From the NCBI GenBank assembly GCA_965220305.1, contig OZ244817.1:3286001-3350000 (forward strand): a DNA stretch of 64,000 bases, given 5' to 3'. The DNA is from G965220305 sp965220305. GTDB lineage: Bacteria; Chloroflexota; Dehalococcoidia; Lucifugimonadales; UBA3495. Positions 1-8,307 of this stretch are shown here, in pieces (the stretch's first letter is position 1; each line of letters starts with the position of its first letter). Made by a program: the position numbers and the translations under genes. Under the pieces are notes generated by a model. It was not told the origin of the DNA. It ran no database searches and worked only from the letters and a program-made list of their open reading frames with translations.

Positions 1-1
1 G

Positions 2-784
2 TCCCGCCAGGACCACACCATGTCCCTGATGGGCAACACCGAGACCTTCGACTACAATGACATAATGGTGCGGCCCGGTTACGAGTCCGACTTCTTTGAA
101 GCCCTGCTCCGCTGCCTGGAAGACGAAGGCTGCGACACCCTGGAGTTGTACTCCTTGGTGGAGAGTTCTCCGACTCTGCGGCACCTGCCGGAACTGGCCC
201 GGCAGCGGGGATACGACGTGGATGTTTCCGAGGAGGATGTGACTCCCGGCTTGGAGTTGCCCGATAGCTGGGACCAGTACCTTGCTGGCTTAACCAAGAA
301 GAACCGGCATGAGTTGCGGCGTAAGTTTCGTCGCCTGGAAGCGGTGGGCAACTGGAGCTGGTACCACGTAAGCGATGCCGATGAGGTCGCCCTTCGCATG
401 GACGACTTCTTCAAGCTAATGGCCCAGAGCGATCCGGAAAAGGCCCAGTACATGACCTCCCAGCGGGAGCAGTTCTTCCGGAGCGTCACTCGCCGCACCG
501 CAGACCTGGGCTTGCTGAAGCTGTTCTTCCTGGAAATGGACGGTCAGCCGGTAGCTACCAGCCTGTGTTTCGACTACGACGCTTCGCGTCTGCTTTACAA
601 CAGCGGGTACAACCCGGACTTCAGCTACTACAGTGTGGGGCTGCTGCTCAATGCTCTGTGTTTAAGAGACGCTATCGAGAGGGGCGCCCACTACTTTGAT
701 TTCCTGCGAGGCCCTGAACCGTACAAGTACCACTTGGGCGGACAGGACCATATCCTGTACCAGATGGTAGTAAGACGAAGTTGA
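2..784 (+). CDS. GNAT-fold acyltransferase, CelD/BioF2-like (5' end cut by window)
   Basis: The frame is open from base 2 with no stop, and the first visible ATG (base 20) falls inside a conserved stretch (DYNDIMV). The gene therefore probably starts outside the window. The visible 260 residues match the C-terminal half of CelD/BioF2-type (Acetyltransf_6) proteins: a KKNRHELRRK basic segment near residue 100, then a GNAT core with FFLEMDGQPVATSL and a C-terminal ALCLRDAIERGAHYFDFLRG segment, which is typical of the family. Such enzymes transfer acyl groups to amino groups in envelope or polysaccharide precursors. The substrate cannot be read from sequence. Its stop overlaps the next gene's TTG start (TTGA), so the two are translationally coupled. 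The neighbouring glycosyltransferase suggests a shared pathway (inference). Confidence 0.75.
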   Translation, partial: SRQDHTMSLMGNTETFDYNDIMVRPGYESDFFEALLRCLEDEGCDTLELYSLVESSPTLRHLPELARQRGYDVDVSEEDVTPGLELPDSWDQYLAGLTKKNRHELRRKFRRLEAVGNWSWYHVSDADEVALRMDDFFKLMAQSDPEKAQYMTSQREQFFRSVTRRTADLGLLKLFFLEMDGQPVATSLCFDYDASRLLYNSGYNPDFSYYSVGLLLNALCLRDAIERGAHYFDFLRGPEPYKYHLGGQDHILYQMVVRRS

Positions 785-1992
785 GCATTAACAGGGTGGC
801 GGTCATCTGCTTCCACGCTTGTCCCCTGGCGGCTCCTGGACAGGGTAAATCGGGGGGGATGAACGTATATGTTCGTCAATTGTCCCTGGCTATGGCTCGG
901 CTGGGCATTGAGGTGGATATTTTCACCCGGGACCATCCCGAAGCCAGCGCCCAAATCGAGCAGGTCTCGCCCAATGCCCGGGTGGTCCACCTTCCGGGTG
1001 GGGATCCCCAGGCCCCCATGGAGGAGCTGTTCAACCATTTGCCCCGGTTCTTGGAGGCTGTCCGGGAATTTCAAGAGTCGCATGGTCTCACCTACCAGGC
1101 GGTACACTCCCACTATTGGTTGTCCGGTTGGGTTGGGCAGTCCTTGGCCCAGCGGTGGAACGCCCCTCACTTGGTGACCTTCCATACCTTGGCCTTAATT
1201 AAGATGCAGTCCCGGGCCGGGGAGCGGGAGCCCGCCCGCCGGCAGCAGGTGGAAAGGGAGGTGATGGCTTCAGCCGATGGAATCATCGCCTTCAGTCCCC
1301 ACGAGCGCGATGCAATGGTACGACTCTACGGGGCCGACGCCCGGCGCATTACCCTGGTTCCCTGCGGGGTGGACCTGTCCATGTTTAAGCCCTGGGACCA
1401 GCAGGAAGCCCGTGAGCGGTTGGGCCTAAACGGCGATAAAGTTTTGTTGTACGTTGGCCGCATCGAATCGCTGAAGGGGTTGGACCTGTTGCTCCACGCC
1501 GCGGCTCACCTGGACACTTGCGAAGAGGTGAAGGTGTTGGTGGTGGGCGGAGACGATGGCAAGGAACGTGAAATCGACCGGCTGCGCAGCTTGGCCCAAG
1601 AGTTAAACGTGGGTGATACCTTCGACTTTGTTGGCCGGGTGGACCAGGACCAGCTTCCCCTGTATTACAGCGCCGCCGATGTCTGTGTGGTGCCCTCCTA
1701 CTACGAAAGTTTTGGCCTGGCTGCCTTGGAGTCCATGGCCTGCGGGACGCCGGTGGTGGCTTCCCGGGTGGGCGGCCTCTCCACTATTGTGCAGCATGGC
1801 CGCACCGGCTACCTCAAGTCGTGGCGATGCCCCGAGGCCTTTGCCAATTCCTTGGAAATGATAATGTCCAACCGGGGGCTGCAGGACAGCATGGGACTGG
1901 CGGCCCGCCGCCGCGCCGAGGGCATGGGATGGGACCAAGTGGCCGGCCAGGTAGTCGGGTTGTACGAGTCCCTGGTGGAGTCGAAAGGCTAG
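781..1992 (+). CDS. GT4-family glycosyltransferase (MshA / sucrose-phosphate-synthase-like)
   Basis: This 403-residue protein is a normal length for a GT-B glycosyltransferase of family 4. The N-terminal Rossmann domain carries GGMNVYV (about residues 25-31) and HSHYWLSG (about 109), as in MshA and sucrose phosphate synthases. The C-terminal nucleotide-sugar domain has VGRIESLKG (about 225) and the retaining E-x7-E motif in ESFGLAALE (about 308). It should transfer a sugar from a nucleotide donor in the cytoplasm, and the acceptor is unknown. The TTG start overlaps the upstream stop in TTGA. A PIG-L deacetylase 1.4 kb downstream recalls the MshA/MshB or BshA/BshB pairing of low-molecular-weight thiol synthesis, but they are not in one operon, so that link is only a hypothesis. 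Confidence 0.85.
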   Translation: MSINRVAVICFHACPLAAPGQGKSGGMNVYVRQLSLAMARLGIEVDIFTRDHPEASAQIEQVSPNARVVHLPGGDPQAPMEELFNHLPRFLEAVREFQESHGLTYQAVHSHYWLSGWVGQSLAQRWNAPHLVTFHTLALIKMQSRAGEREPARRQQVEREVMASADGIIAFSPHERDAMVRLYGADARRITLVPCGVDLSMFKPWDQQEARERLGLNGDKVLLYVGRIESLKGLDLLLHAAAHLDTCEEVKVLVVGGDDGKEREIDRLRSLAQELNVGDTFDFVGRVDQDQLPLYYSAADVCVVPSYYESFGLAALESMACGTPVVASRVGGLSTIVQHGRTGYLKSWRCPEAFANSLEMIMSNRGLQDSMGLAARRRAEGMGWDQVAGQVVGLYESLVESKG

Positions 1993-2312
1993 CATCTTCG
2001 TGGCAGCCGCACGCACCTACATCCGGGGAAAAGCGACCTCGGATGCGCAACTAAGCGCCGGTGTGAAGAGCGTCCTATTTCGAGCTGGGCGCTGAAGCTA
2101 CAGGTCTGTCGGCGTTGCCCTGACGTACTTCAAGATGGTATTGGGTGAGGTTCATGGCGTTGGGCGGGTCTTGAAGGCGAGGCGTACGCCTGAATTCCCC
2201 TTCAGGTCGGGCAAATGGGGAATTTACCACGCCTCACGTAACCCCTTGGCTATCCCATAGACTAACTAGTCTCGGTTTCCCCCAGGCAATTCCGATTAGA
2301 ATGGATAGGTGA
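1993..2312. other. Intergenic, no gene seen
   Basis: I see 320 bases with no convincing coding frame, tRNA or hairpin terminator. A TAGAAT hexamer lies shortly before the DUF502 start, but no matching -35 is visible. Confidence 0.5.
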
Positions 2313-2978
2313 ATGGAAGAGCTGCCGCAAAACCTCCTAATTTCCTCGCGGAGGCTCCTAGTCCACTTTCGGGCAGTGTTGGGAGCGGGCCTGCTCGTCA
2401 CCCTTCCCATTGCCATCACCATATTGGTCTTCAAGTTCTTCTTTGACATTCTTGACCCTCTGCTGCAACCTATTCTCCAGTTCTTGCCGGGGCCGCGCAT
2501 CCCTGGGTTGGGCATAATAGCCCTTCTGGTCTTGATCTATGCGGTTGGTCTAGTAGCCACCCAGGTGATGGGAAGACGCTTTATTAACGCGGGGCACGAA
2601 TTCATAGAGCGCATTCCCATTGTGCGGTCCATCTACGGGACCACCCGCAGCGGCGTCGAAATGCTCTCCGGGACCAAGGGCCAACCCTATCGAGGAGTGG
2701 TCCTAGTGGACTTTCCCCGGCCCGGCATTAAGGCCATCGGCCTGGTGACTGCCAACCTGGGGACCCTGGGCGAGCACGAGATGGTTTCCGTGTACGTACC
2801 TACCACACCGGTGCCCTCCTCGGGATTTCTCCTGCTGGTGCCCACTACCGAGATTACTCCCATGGACATGACTGTTGACGACGCGATGAAAATGATCATT
2901 TCCGGCGGCATCAAGTCGGGGAAGATCTTTGGCCCGGATTTCGCCTACAATGATGTCCCCTCGCAGTCAGAGGAGTAA
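2313..2978 (+). CDS. DUF502 family membrane protein
   Basis: This 221-residue protein matches DUF502 in length and pattern. An N-terminal hydrophobic segment of the type AGLLVTLPIAITILVFKFF is followed by LDPLLQPIL, a second membrane segment around GIIALLVLIYAVGLVATQ, then the family block ERIPIVRSIYGTTR (about residue 94) and FPRPGIKAIGLVT. The cytoplasmic C-terminal part contains VYVPTTPVPSSGFLLLVP. The function of the family is not established and a membrane location is predicted. It stands alone, with 320 bases before it and a repeat after it. Low chance of misassignment to the family. Confidence 0.9.
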   Translation: MEELPQNLLISSRRLLVHFRAVLGAGLLVTLPIAITILVFKFFFDILDPLLQPILQFLPGPRIPGLGIIALLVLIYAVGLVATQVMGRRFINAGHEFIERIPIVRSIYGTTRSGVEMLSGTKGQPYRGVVLVDFPRPGIKAIGLVTANLGTLGEHEMVSVYVPTTPVPSSGFLLLVPTTEITPMDMTVDDAMKMIISGGIKSGKIFGPDFAYNDVPSQSEE

Positions 2979-3027
2979 GAATCGGTCTGTTGGATGAACC
3001 CTGGCAATAGACGCAGGGCAACCCACA

Positions 3028-3200
3028 CCAGCAACGGCCTTACCGTCACTCTGGCGAAGAGGCGGCCCTGTTGCAGCACCGGGCCGGAACCCATACCTGG
3101 CGACCAGTCCTAACAGTAAACGGAACGGTTGAATTGGGGAGCCGGATTCCCGCCTTCGCGAGAATGACGGGTTCCCGGCTATCCAATATGCGATTGCCCT
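3028..3200 (+). repeat. Dispersed palindromic repeat unit, copy 1
   Basis: An imperfect unit bounded by inverted GTCAYTC...GAATGAC motifs (CCGTCACTCTGGCGAAG at about 3043 and CTTCGCGAGAATGACGG at about 3155). Homologous units lie at about 15765-15940 (opposite strand) and 46338-46540. Shared inner words include AACGGTTGAATTGGGGAGC and GGATTCCCGC. No coding sense on either strand. Confidence 0.65.
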
Positions 3201-3402
3201 GGCAATAGGCGTCATCAAGTTGAAGCTGTACCGAATATTGTGTAGTATAGGTCGAAGTCGATACTCCTACGAATTCTCTTCGCGGGGTATCCAAAAACTT
3301 GCAATCTTGGACCATCGTTAACGATGAATACCGCTGACCCCGGGCACGACAGTAGCTACCCGGTGGCGTCAGCGATGTGAGCCAATTGGAGGTAATCTGC
3401 GG

Positions 3403-4107
3403 ATGGAAGAGACCCCGCAGCGTGTGCTGGTAGTTACGCCCCACCCGGACGACGCCGAAATCTGGTGTGGAGGAACGTTGGCCAGGTGGGTTAGAGAGGG
3501 CGCGGAAGTCCATTACCTCCTGTGTACCGACGGCGGCAAGGGGACGGACAATCCTGAAGTGTCTTCCCGAGAGCTTTCGGCCACCAGGGAGCAGGAACAA
3601 CTCGACGCCGCTCAAGTGTTGGGTGCGAAGAATGTTGTGATGCTCCACCTGCCCGACGGCGAATTGGAAGATACGGCTGAGTTTCGCAAGGCCATCGTCC
3701 GGCAGATTCGCCTGGTGCGCCCCGAAGTAGTTCTGGTTACCGAGCCCTACCGCAGGAACTTCAACTGGCACCGCGACCACCGCATTGCCGGTCAAGTGGC
3801 TCTGGATGCCGTGTTCCCCTACGCCAGGGACCATCTGCATTTCCAGGACTTGTGGAGGGACGAGGGACTGGAACCTTACAAGACGGGCATCATGCTCTTC
3901 TGGGGGGCCGACCAGCCAGACACCTTCATCGATATTACCGACACTATCGATGTCAAGATTGCCGCGGTGCAGGCCCACCGCAGCCAAATGTCGGGCCGCA
4001 CCGATGAGGAAGTCTTCCAGTACGTCAAGAGCCGGGCCAGCGAGTCGTCAACCGAGGGTGGCGGCGGCTATATCGAGGCCTTCCGCAGAGTGAACTTCAG
4101 GACCTAG
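3403..4107 (+). CDS. PIG-L / LmbE family deacetylase
   Basis: A 234-residue zinc-dependent deacetylase of the PIG-L (LmbE, MshB, BshB) family. The N-terminal VVTPHPDDAEIWCGGTL holds the HPDD metal-binding and base motif (about residues 12-16), and HRDHR (about residue 125) supplies the third metal ligand. GGAGG stands about 8 bases before the ATG, supporting the start. Family members remove N-acetyl groups from GlcNAc-type conjugates, for example in mycothiol, bacillithiol or GPI-anchor synthesis. The substrate here is unknown. Transcription is probably monocistronic, with a convergent peptidase gene ending 20 bases downstream. Confidence 0.88.
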   Translation: MEETPQRVLVVTPHPDDAEIWCGGTLARWVREGAEVHYLLCTDGGKGTDNPEVSSRELSATREQEQLDAAQVLGAKNVVMLHLPDGELEDTAEFRKAIVRQIRLVRPEVVLVTEPYRRNFNWHRDHRIAGQVALDAVFPYARDHLHFQDLWRDEGLEPYKTGIMLFWGADQPDTFIDITDTIDVKIAAVQAHRSQMSGRTDEEVFQYVKSRASESSTEGGGGYIEAFRRVNFRT

Positions 4108-4127
4108 TTGGTTTCGCTCCCCACCGG

Positions 4128-5789
4128 CTAAACGGGGACGGAACCCGGCTCGGCTAGCATTTCCTCTCGCAGTAGAGGCAGGGGCGGAGCGCCGTAGGAA
4201 AGCAGGCGGTCGTGGAATTGCTTCAGCGAATACTCCGAGCCCTGCTCCCGCCGGTAGTCTGCACGTAGCTTCAGAATCATCAGCTTGCCCAATGTGTAGT
4301 TAAGGTACCCTGGGTCGAAGGTGCCCCGCAGCGCCTCCCGGCGGGCGGGCAACTCCCCCATGTAGGCGTACTTCATGAAGAACTGGGTGGCTTCTTCCAG
4401 GGACATTCCCTGGGTGTGCATTCCCAGGGAGCACATGTAGCGGCAATTCCGCACCAGGGCCTCCAGGAGTTGGGTCAACCGCAGCGCGGGCTGCGCACTC
4501 CCGTAATCCGTCTCCACCATCATCTGTTCCGCGTAGTGGGCCCATCCCTCGGTGAAGGCGTAGGACGACACCACCCGGTTGGTTAGGGGCAGAGGCGCGC
4601 CGTAACGGCTGTGCAGATGGTGTACAAAGTGACCGGGGTACACCTCGTGGACGGAGATAATTCGCAGGGTATCGTAGTTGAAGTTAGACAGCCATTCCTC
4701 TCGCTGCTGGTCGGTCCACTCCTCCTCAACCGGGGTTACATAATAGAAGGACTCGGTGGCCCTGGTTTCCAGGGAACCGGGGCTGTCCATGGCGGCGAAG
4801 GCGTAGCGCATGTAGGTGGGGGTCTCAATTACCTGGCAGCGGTCTTCAGAGGGGATGCTTATCAGGTCCAGGTCGAGCAGGGATTGGCGTATGGCCTCCA
4901 GCATGTCCCGCGTTTCCGGTATCAAGGCTCCAGCCGCCGGGTGATTCCGACTAATGTCGGCAACGATCTCCGATACTGGCTGGCCTGGGGCGATGGCAGC
5001 CGATACATCCTGCAATTGGGCCAAATTCTGCTCCAAGTTGGCTTGCCCCAGGGCTATCAGCTCGTTAAGGGGTACATTCAGGCTCTCCCCCGTCGCCAAC
5101 ATTGCGCCATATAGTTGGGAGCCGATGGCAAAGTCCCCCGAGGAGCGGTCTTGCCTCGCCCGCAGCTTTTCCACAAAGCGGTCGATGGCGGCGGCCCCTC
5201 GCTCCCGGGCTAGGTTGAAGGGTCCGAGAATGGCGGAGTCAGCGAAACCTTCAATAGCCCGCTCCAAGTCCACCCGGTAGAAACGGGCCATTCCCGCATA
5301 GCTTTCGATGCTCATATCCAGCACGGGTTTTCCCAGCTCTTCGGCCAGGGAGGAGTCCAAGACTTCCAGAAAGTCGGGCACCTGTTGCAGCGCCTCGGTG
5401 GCCCGGTGCAGCCGGTCAGCCAACGGGGCGTAGTCGCGCCGGACGTAGTTGCCAACATTGAGATACCCCACCTGGCGCATTGGGTTGGTTTCGAGCGGAC
5501 GCCAGTCAACCAGGTTGAACAGCTCCCGGTTCAAGAACAGTTCCATCAGGCGATAGCTCAACCTCTCCCGGCCCTCGAGCCCCTGAGAGTCAATTGCCGA
5601 GAGTTGGGCTACCCCCCGGCGCAGTTCCTCCACGCGCCCTCGCACCCTGCCTGGAGACAGGTCGGGAAGGCGTCCGTCATACTCGTGCAGACCCATGCGG
5701 GAGCCCGACGTGGGATAGAAGGCCCAGTATTGGGAAATCAGGTGTTGGGCCAGGGTGTCGAAGGCCTGACTGGTTGGGCTCTGTGACAT
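4128..5789 (-). CDS. DUF885 family putative metallopeptidase
   Basis: A 553-residue member of DUF885, a family of cytoplasmic or exported zinc peptidase-like proteins. The catalytic-type helix motif HEVYPGH lies near residue 378, followed by the family block ending EGWAHYAEQMM, which supplies the third zinc ligand candidate. I chose the start at 5789 (MSQSPTSQ) because GAGGT stands 5 bases before it. The longer reading frame to 5840 has no ribosome-binding site and low-complexity residues. No signal peptide is evident. Substrate unknown. It converges with the PIG-L gene. Confidence 0.85.
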   Translation of the reverse strand: MSQSPTSQAFDTLAQHLISQYWAFYPTSGSRMGLHEYDGRLPDLSPGRVRGRVEELRRGVAQLSAIDSQGLEGRERLSYRLMELFLNRELFNLVDWRPLETNPMRQVGYLNVGNYVRRDYAPLADRLHRATEALQQVPDFLEVLDSSLAEELGKPVLDMSIESYAGMARFYRVDLERAIEGFADSAILGPFNLARERGAAAIDRFVEKLRARQDRSSGDFAIGSQLYGAMLATGESLNVPLNELIALGQANLEQNLAQLQDVSAAIAPGQPVSEIVADISRNHPAAGALIPETRDMLEAIRQSLLDLDLISIPSEDRCQVIETPTYMRYAFAAMDSPGSLETRATESFYYVTPVEEEWTDQQREEWLSNFNYDTLRIISVHEVYPGHFVHHLHSRYGAPLPLTNRVVSSYAFTEGWAHYAEQMMVETDYGSAQPALRLTQLLEALVRNCRYMCSLGMHTQGMSLEEATQFFMKYAYMGELPARREALRGTFDPGYLNYTLGKLMILKLRADYRREQGSEYSLKQFHDRLLSYGAPPLPLLREEMLAEPGSVPV

Positions 5790-5900
5790 GGATGACCTCG
5801 GCGGCGCTGGTTGGCTGGACTTGGCTGCGCCGGTCCCCAACGGAAATGGTGGGTTGAAGGGCCGGCGTGCGTGTCGCGTGTCGGGGGCTGAAGCCGTTCC

Positions 5901-6215
5901 CTATTCGACGATTTCGCTAATCTGGAACTGGGGCTGAATGTCGGTGTAGTTCTTGGTATCCCCCAGCAGCTCTCGACCGTGGGTCCTGAAACCTTCGTGG
6001 ACTCCTTCCACGGTATTGAAGTACAGGGCTCCGATGGCGATATACCTGGGTGGAGCGTTGGGGTCGGTATCTGAGATGCCCTTTTCCACTTCTCGGCGCA
6101 CCAGGCCAAAGGACTCCAGCCGCTCCTGCACCATGGGCATGTGGCTGCCGGTGTAGTAGTCTAGGTCGAAGGTCTTGCCCTCTTCGTTGGGGTACAGCAC
6201 TGTTACCTTTATCAT
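5901..6215 (-). CDS. EthD family protein
   Basis: A 104-residue small alpha+beta-barrel protein of the EthD (dimeric ferredoxin-like) family. The start MIKVTVLYPNEEG, the DYYTGSHMPMVQERL helix (about residues 19-33) and the C-terminal QPQFQISEI strand are typical. AGGAGA precedes the ATG. EthD proteins occur next to monooxygenases and degradation enzymes and have no settled catalytic role. Here it lies directly downstream of an SDR gene in the same direction (60 bases apart), so the two may form a small catabolic operon (inference). Confidence 0.85.
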   Translation of the reverse strand: MIKVTVLYPNEEGKTFDLDYYTGSHMPMVQERLESFGLVRREVEKGISDTDPNAPPRYIAIGALYFNTVEGVHEGFRTHGRELLGDTKNYTDIQPQFQISEIVE

Positions 6216-6275
6216 AACTTTCTCCTGAAACTTGGGTCTTCCCTCGAGGGGTAGCCGGGGTAGGCCAGATTGGCG

Positions 6276-7079
6276 CTAATGGAAGACGGCCTGTCCGGCC
6301 CCTCCGCTGGCGGAAAGAACCTCGCCGCTGATGGCCACCGACCGGGGCGAGGCAAAGAAGGCCACCACGTAGGCCAACTCGCTGGCGTCAACGATTCGCT
6401 TGGTGGAGTTGTTGGCAGCGACGCGGGCCTCCACTTCGTCCACCGAAATTCCCTGCTGCCGGGCCTGTTCTTCGTACATGGGGCCGCTGCGCTCGGTGCG
6501 GGTGGTCCCAGGGTGGATGATGTTGACGGTAATGCCCGAGGGACCCAGGTCCTCGGCCAGGAACTTGGTCATGTTGACCAGTCCGGCGTTTCGCACCCCG
6601 GCGCTCAAGTTGCCCCCGGCGCGACGGGCCGACATGCCGCCGATGTTGATAATCCTGCCCCAGCCCTGTTGGGCCATGTAGGGGGCCGCTGCCCGGGCGC
6701 AGCGGAGATAGCCCATTACCTTGGTGTTCAGGTCGGTGACAACGTCCTCGTCCTTGATTTCGGCCAAGGAACCCCGGGCCAGACCCCCGGGGGCGGCGGC
6801 GTTGTTGACCAGAATATCGATACGGCCTCCCAGGACCTGGGCCGCCTCCTGGACCATGGCTTCAACCTGGTCGGTGCTGGTCATGTCGGCGGGCAGCCCC
6901 ACCACGTTGCGTCCGCTTTCTTCCCGTAACTCCCGGGCCGTCAGCTCCAGCGCTTCCACGTTGCGCGCGCAGATAACCACGTCACAGCCGCTCAGGGCCA
7001 GCTCCCGCGCAATGGCTTTGCCGATGCCCCGACTGCCGCCGGTGACGATGGCTGTCTTACCTTCCAGTTCCAGGTCCAT
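6276..7079 (-). CDS. SDR family oxidoreductase with atypical active site
   Basis: A 267-residue classical-length short-chain dehydrogenase/reductase. It has the nucleotide-binding GGSRGIGKA (about residues 15-23), the structural NNAA (about 92) and the C-terminal IIHPGTTRT. Ser is retained in INIGGMSA (about 147). The usual YxxxK pair is not visible, because the aligned segment reads AGVRNAGLV, so Tyr and Lys appear replaced by Ala and Asn. SDR members with a similar VRN segment exist, so this may be a divergent subfamily rather than decay. NAD(P) binding is likely, whereas standard dehydrogenase chemistry is not assured. Probably co-transcribed with the EthD gene. Confidence 0.85.
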   Translation of the reverse strand: MDLELEGKTAIVTGGSRGIGKAIARELALSGCDVVICARNVEALELTARELREESGRNVVGLPADMTSTDQVEAMVQEAAQVLGGRIDILVNNAAAPGGLARGSLAEIKDEDVVTDLNTKVMGYLRCARAAAPYMAQQGWGRIINIGGMSARRAGGNLSAGVRNAGLVNMTKFLAEDLGPSGITVNIIHPGTTRTERSGPMYEEQARQQGISVDEVEARVAANNSTKRIVDASELAYVVAFFASPRSVAISGEVLSASGGAGQAVFH

Positions 7080-7501
7080 GAATGCCTACCTCCCCTATCT
7101 GGCGTGTTGGTTGGGCCCCATTGTACCTTACACCATTCTCGGTGACTACCTGGAGGCGGTCCCGCAAAGGGCCTTTCGACTATTCAGGTAGGGACGGTTT
7201 CGCCAAAACGGTCAGGCTATTATCCCCGCCGCCATTTCCATGAAAACATGGAATGTTCACCCTCTTACCTGGCCTTCACAAGGCCACGGGTAATTGCGTC
7301 GGAGGGTGTAATCCAGATGTGGGGCAAGTCCCCTCCCCTTTGAGAGGATGAGTTAGAGAGGGGGTGAAAAGCTAAGGTGGGACCCGTCGTCCGTCCTCAC
7401 CTGAACCTTCCCTTTTGAGGGGGAAGGAGAGAATTTACCAGCGCCGCAACCCTCTCGTCATTGGGGGACGGCAGGCCGCGATATGTCCAGTCGAGAAAAT
7501 C
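7080..7501. other. Intergenic between SDR start and translation-operon terminator
   Basis: No gene recognised. It contains purine/pyrimidine-biased stretches near 7325-7375 and 7405-7430 (CCTTCCCTTTTGAGGGGGAAGG forms an imperfect hairpin) that look like degenerate repeats. Confidence 0.4.
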
Positions 7502-7544
7502 AAAAACCTCCAACCCTCCCCGGTATGCCGCGAAGGGTTGGAGG
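7502..7544 (-). terminator. Rho-independent terminator of the translation operon
   Basis: On the minus strand an 11-bp perfect stem (CCTCCAACCCT with AGGGTTGGAGG, 7507-7517 and 7534-7544) is followed directly by five T. It lies 27 bases after the stop of the zinc-ribbon gene and closes the tRNA-tuf-rpl operon. Confidence 0.85.
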
Positions 7545-7571
7545 TCGCCTTTACGATGTGGGCCAGCCTGC

Positions 7572-7817
7572 CTAGACTGATGCCCCGGCGGGTGCGCTGG
7601 CTTCCGCCCCCTGGCACCGCAGGCAAACGTAGCTGTCCCGATCAGCAGGGATGGTATCCCGGGGCACGTTCCTCTTGCGTCCGCATGTGGAGCAGACCAC
7701 ACTTTCCACCGGATCGGGCGGCTTTTCTATCACCGTATCCGCACCGCGGTAGCCGGTATAGTCAGGGTTCCGTTGCTTACGCTCTTGGAAACGCTCCCGG
7801 TCCTTTCGCCGACTCAA
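7572..7817 (-). CDS. Small zinc-ribbon protein, last gene of the translation operon
   Basis: An 81-residue basic protein beginning MSRRKDRERFQERKQRNP and carrying two CxxC knuckles (CSTCG about residue 42 and CLRCQG about residue 65), so it should bind one zinc. The ORF uses a TTG start with GAGAG about 8 bases upstream. It follows rplL by 38 bases on the same strand, before a strong terminator, so it is co-transcribed with L10 and L7/L12. I do not recognise the exact family. Similar CxxC...CxxC 'zinc-ribbon domain' proteins occur in Chloroflexota. A ribosome or RNA-polymerase related role is a guess from position only. Confidence 0.65.
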   Translation of the reverse strand: MSRRKDRERFQERKQRNPDYTGYRGADTVIEKPPDPVESVVCSTCGRKRNVPRDTIPADRDSYVCLRCQGAEASAPAGASV

Positions 7818-7855
7818 TCTATCATCTCTCAGGATGGGGATATGCGCCGGTGGGG

Positions 7856-8239
7856 CTAACTGACCGCCGCCGTGGCTCCGGCCTCTTCCAGCTTAACCTT
7901 AACGCCCTCGGCCTCGTCCTTGGCAACGCCTTCCCTGACCCGGGTGGGGGCCGACTCCACCAGTTCCTTGGCTTCTCGCAGGCCCAGGGCGGTGATTTCC
8001 CGGACGGCCTTGATGACGTTAATCTTGTTGGGGCCGATGTCCTCCAGCGTTACGTCGAATTCCGACTGCTCATCATCGTCCGCCGGAGCGGCGTCTGCGC
8101 CAGCGGCGGGGGCCGCAGCCACGGCCACAGGTGCAGCGGCGGTGATGCCAAAGGTATCCTCGATGGTCTTAATCAGGTCGGACAGTTCCATAATGTTCAT
8201 GGTCTTGATGGACTCGACGATTTCTTCCTTGGTAACCAT
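7856..8239 (-). CDS. rplL: 50S ribosomal protein L7/L12
   Basis: A 127-residue L7/L12 stalk protein. The N-terminal dimerisation domain (EEIVESIKTMNIMELSDLIK) is followed by an Ala-rich hinge around residues 34-52 and the C-terminal factor-binding domain with KINVIKAVREITALGLREAK. It forms the mobile ribosomal stalk that recruits EF-Tu and EF-G. AGGAGG stands 5 bases before the ATG. In most bacteria it follows rplJ directly. Here an oxidoreductase-like gene of 192 codons separates them. Confidence 0.98.
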   Translation of the reverse strand: MVTKEEIVESIKTMNIMELSDLIKTIEDTFGITAAAPVAVAAAPAAGADAAPADDDEQSEFDVTLEDIGPNKINVIKAVREITALGLREAKELVESAPTRVREGVAKDEAEGVKVKLEEAGATAAVS

Positions 8240-8307
8240 GTTAGCCTCCTACTACTATTTGGGTATGCCGGGTCATTTACCGCATCCAACGCCGGATGGT
8301 GGTTGTT

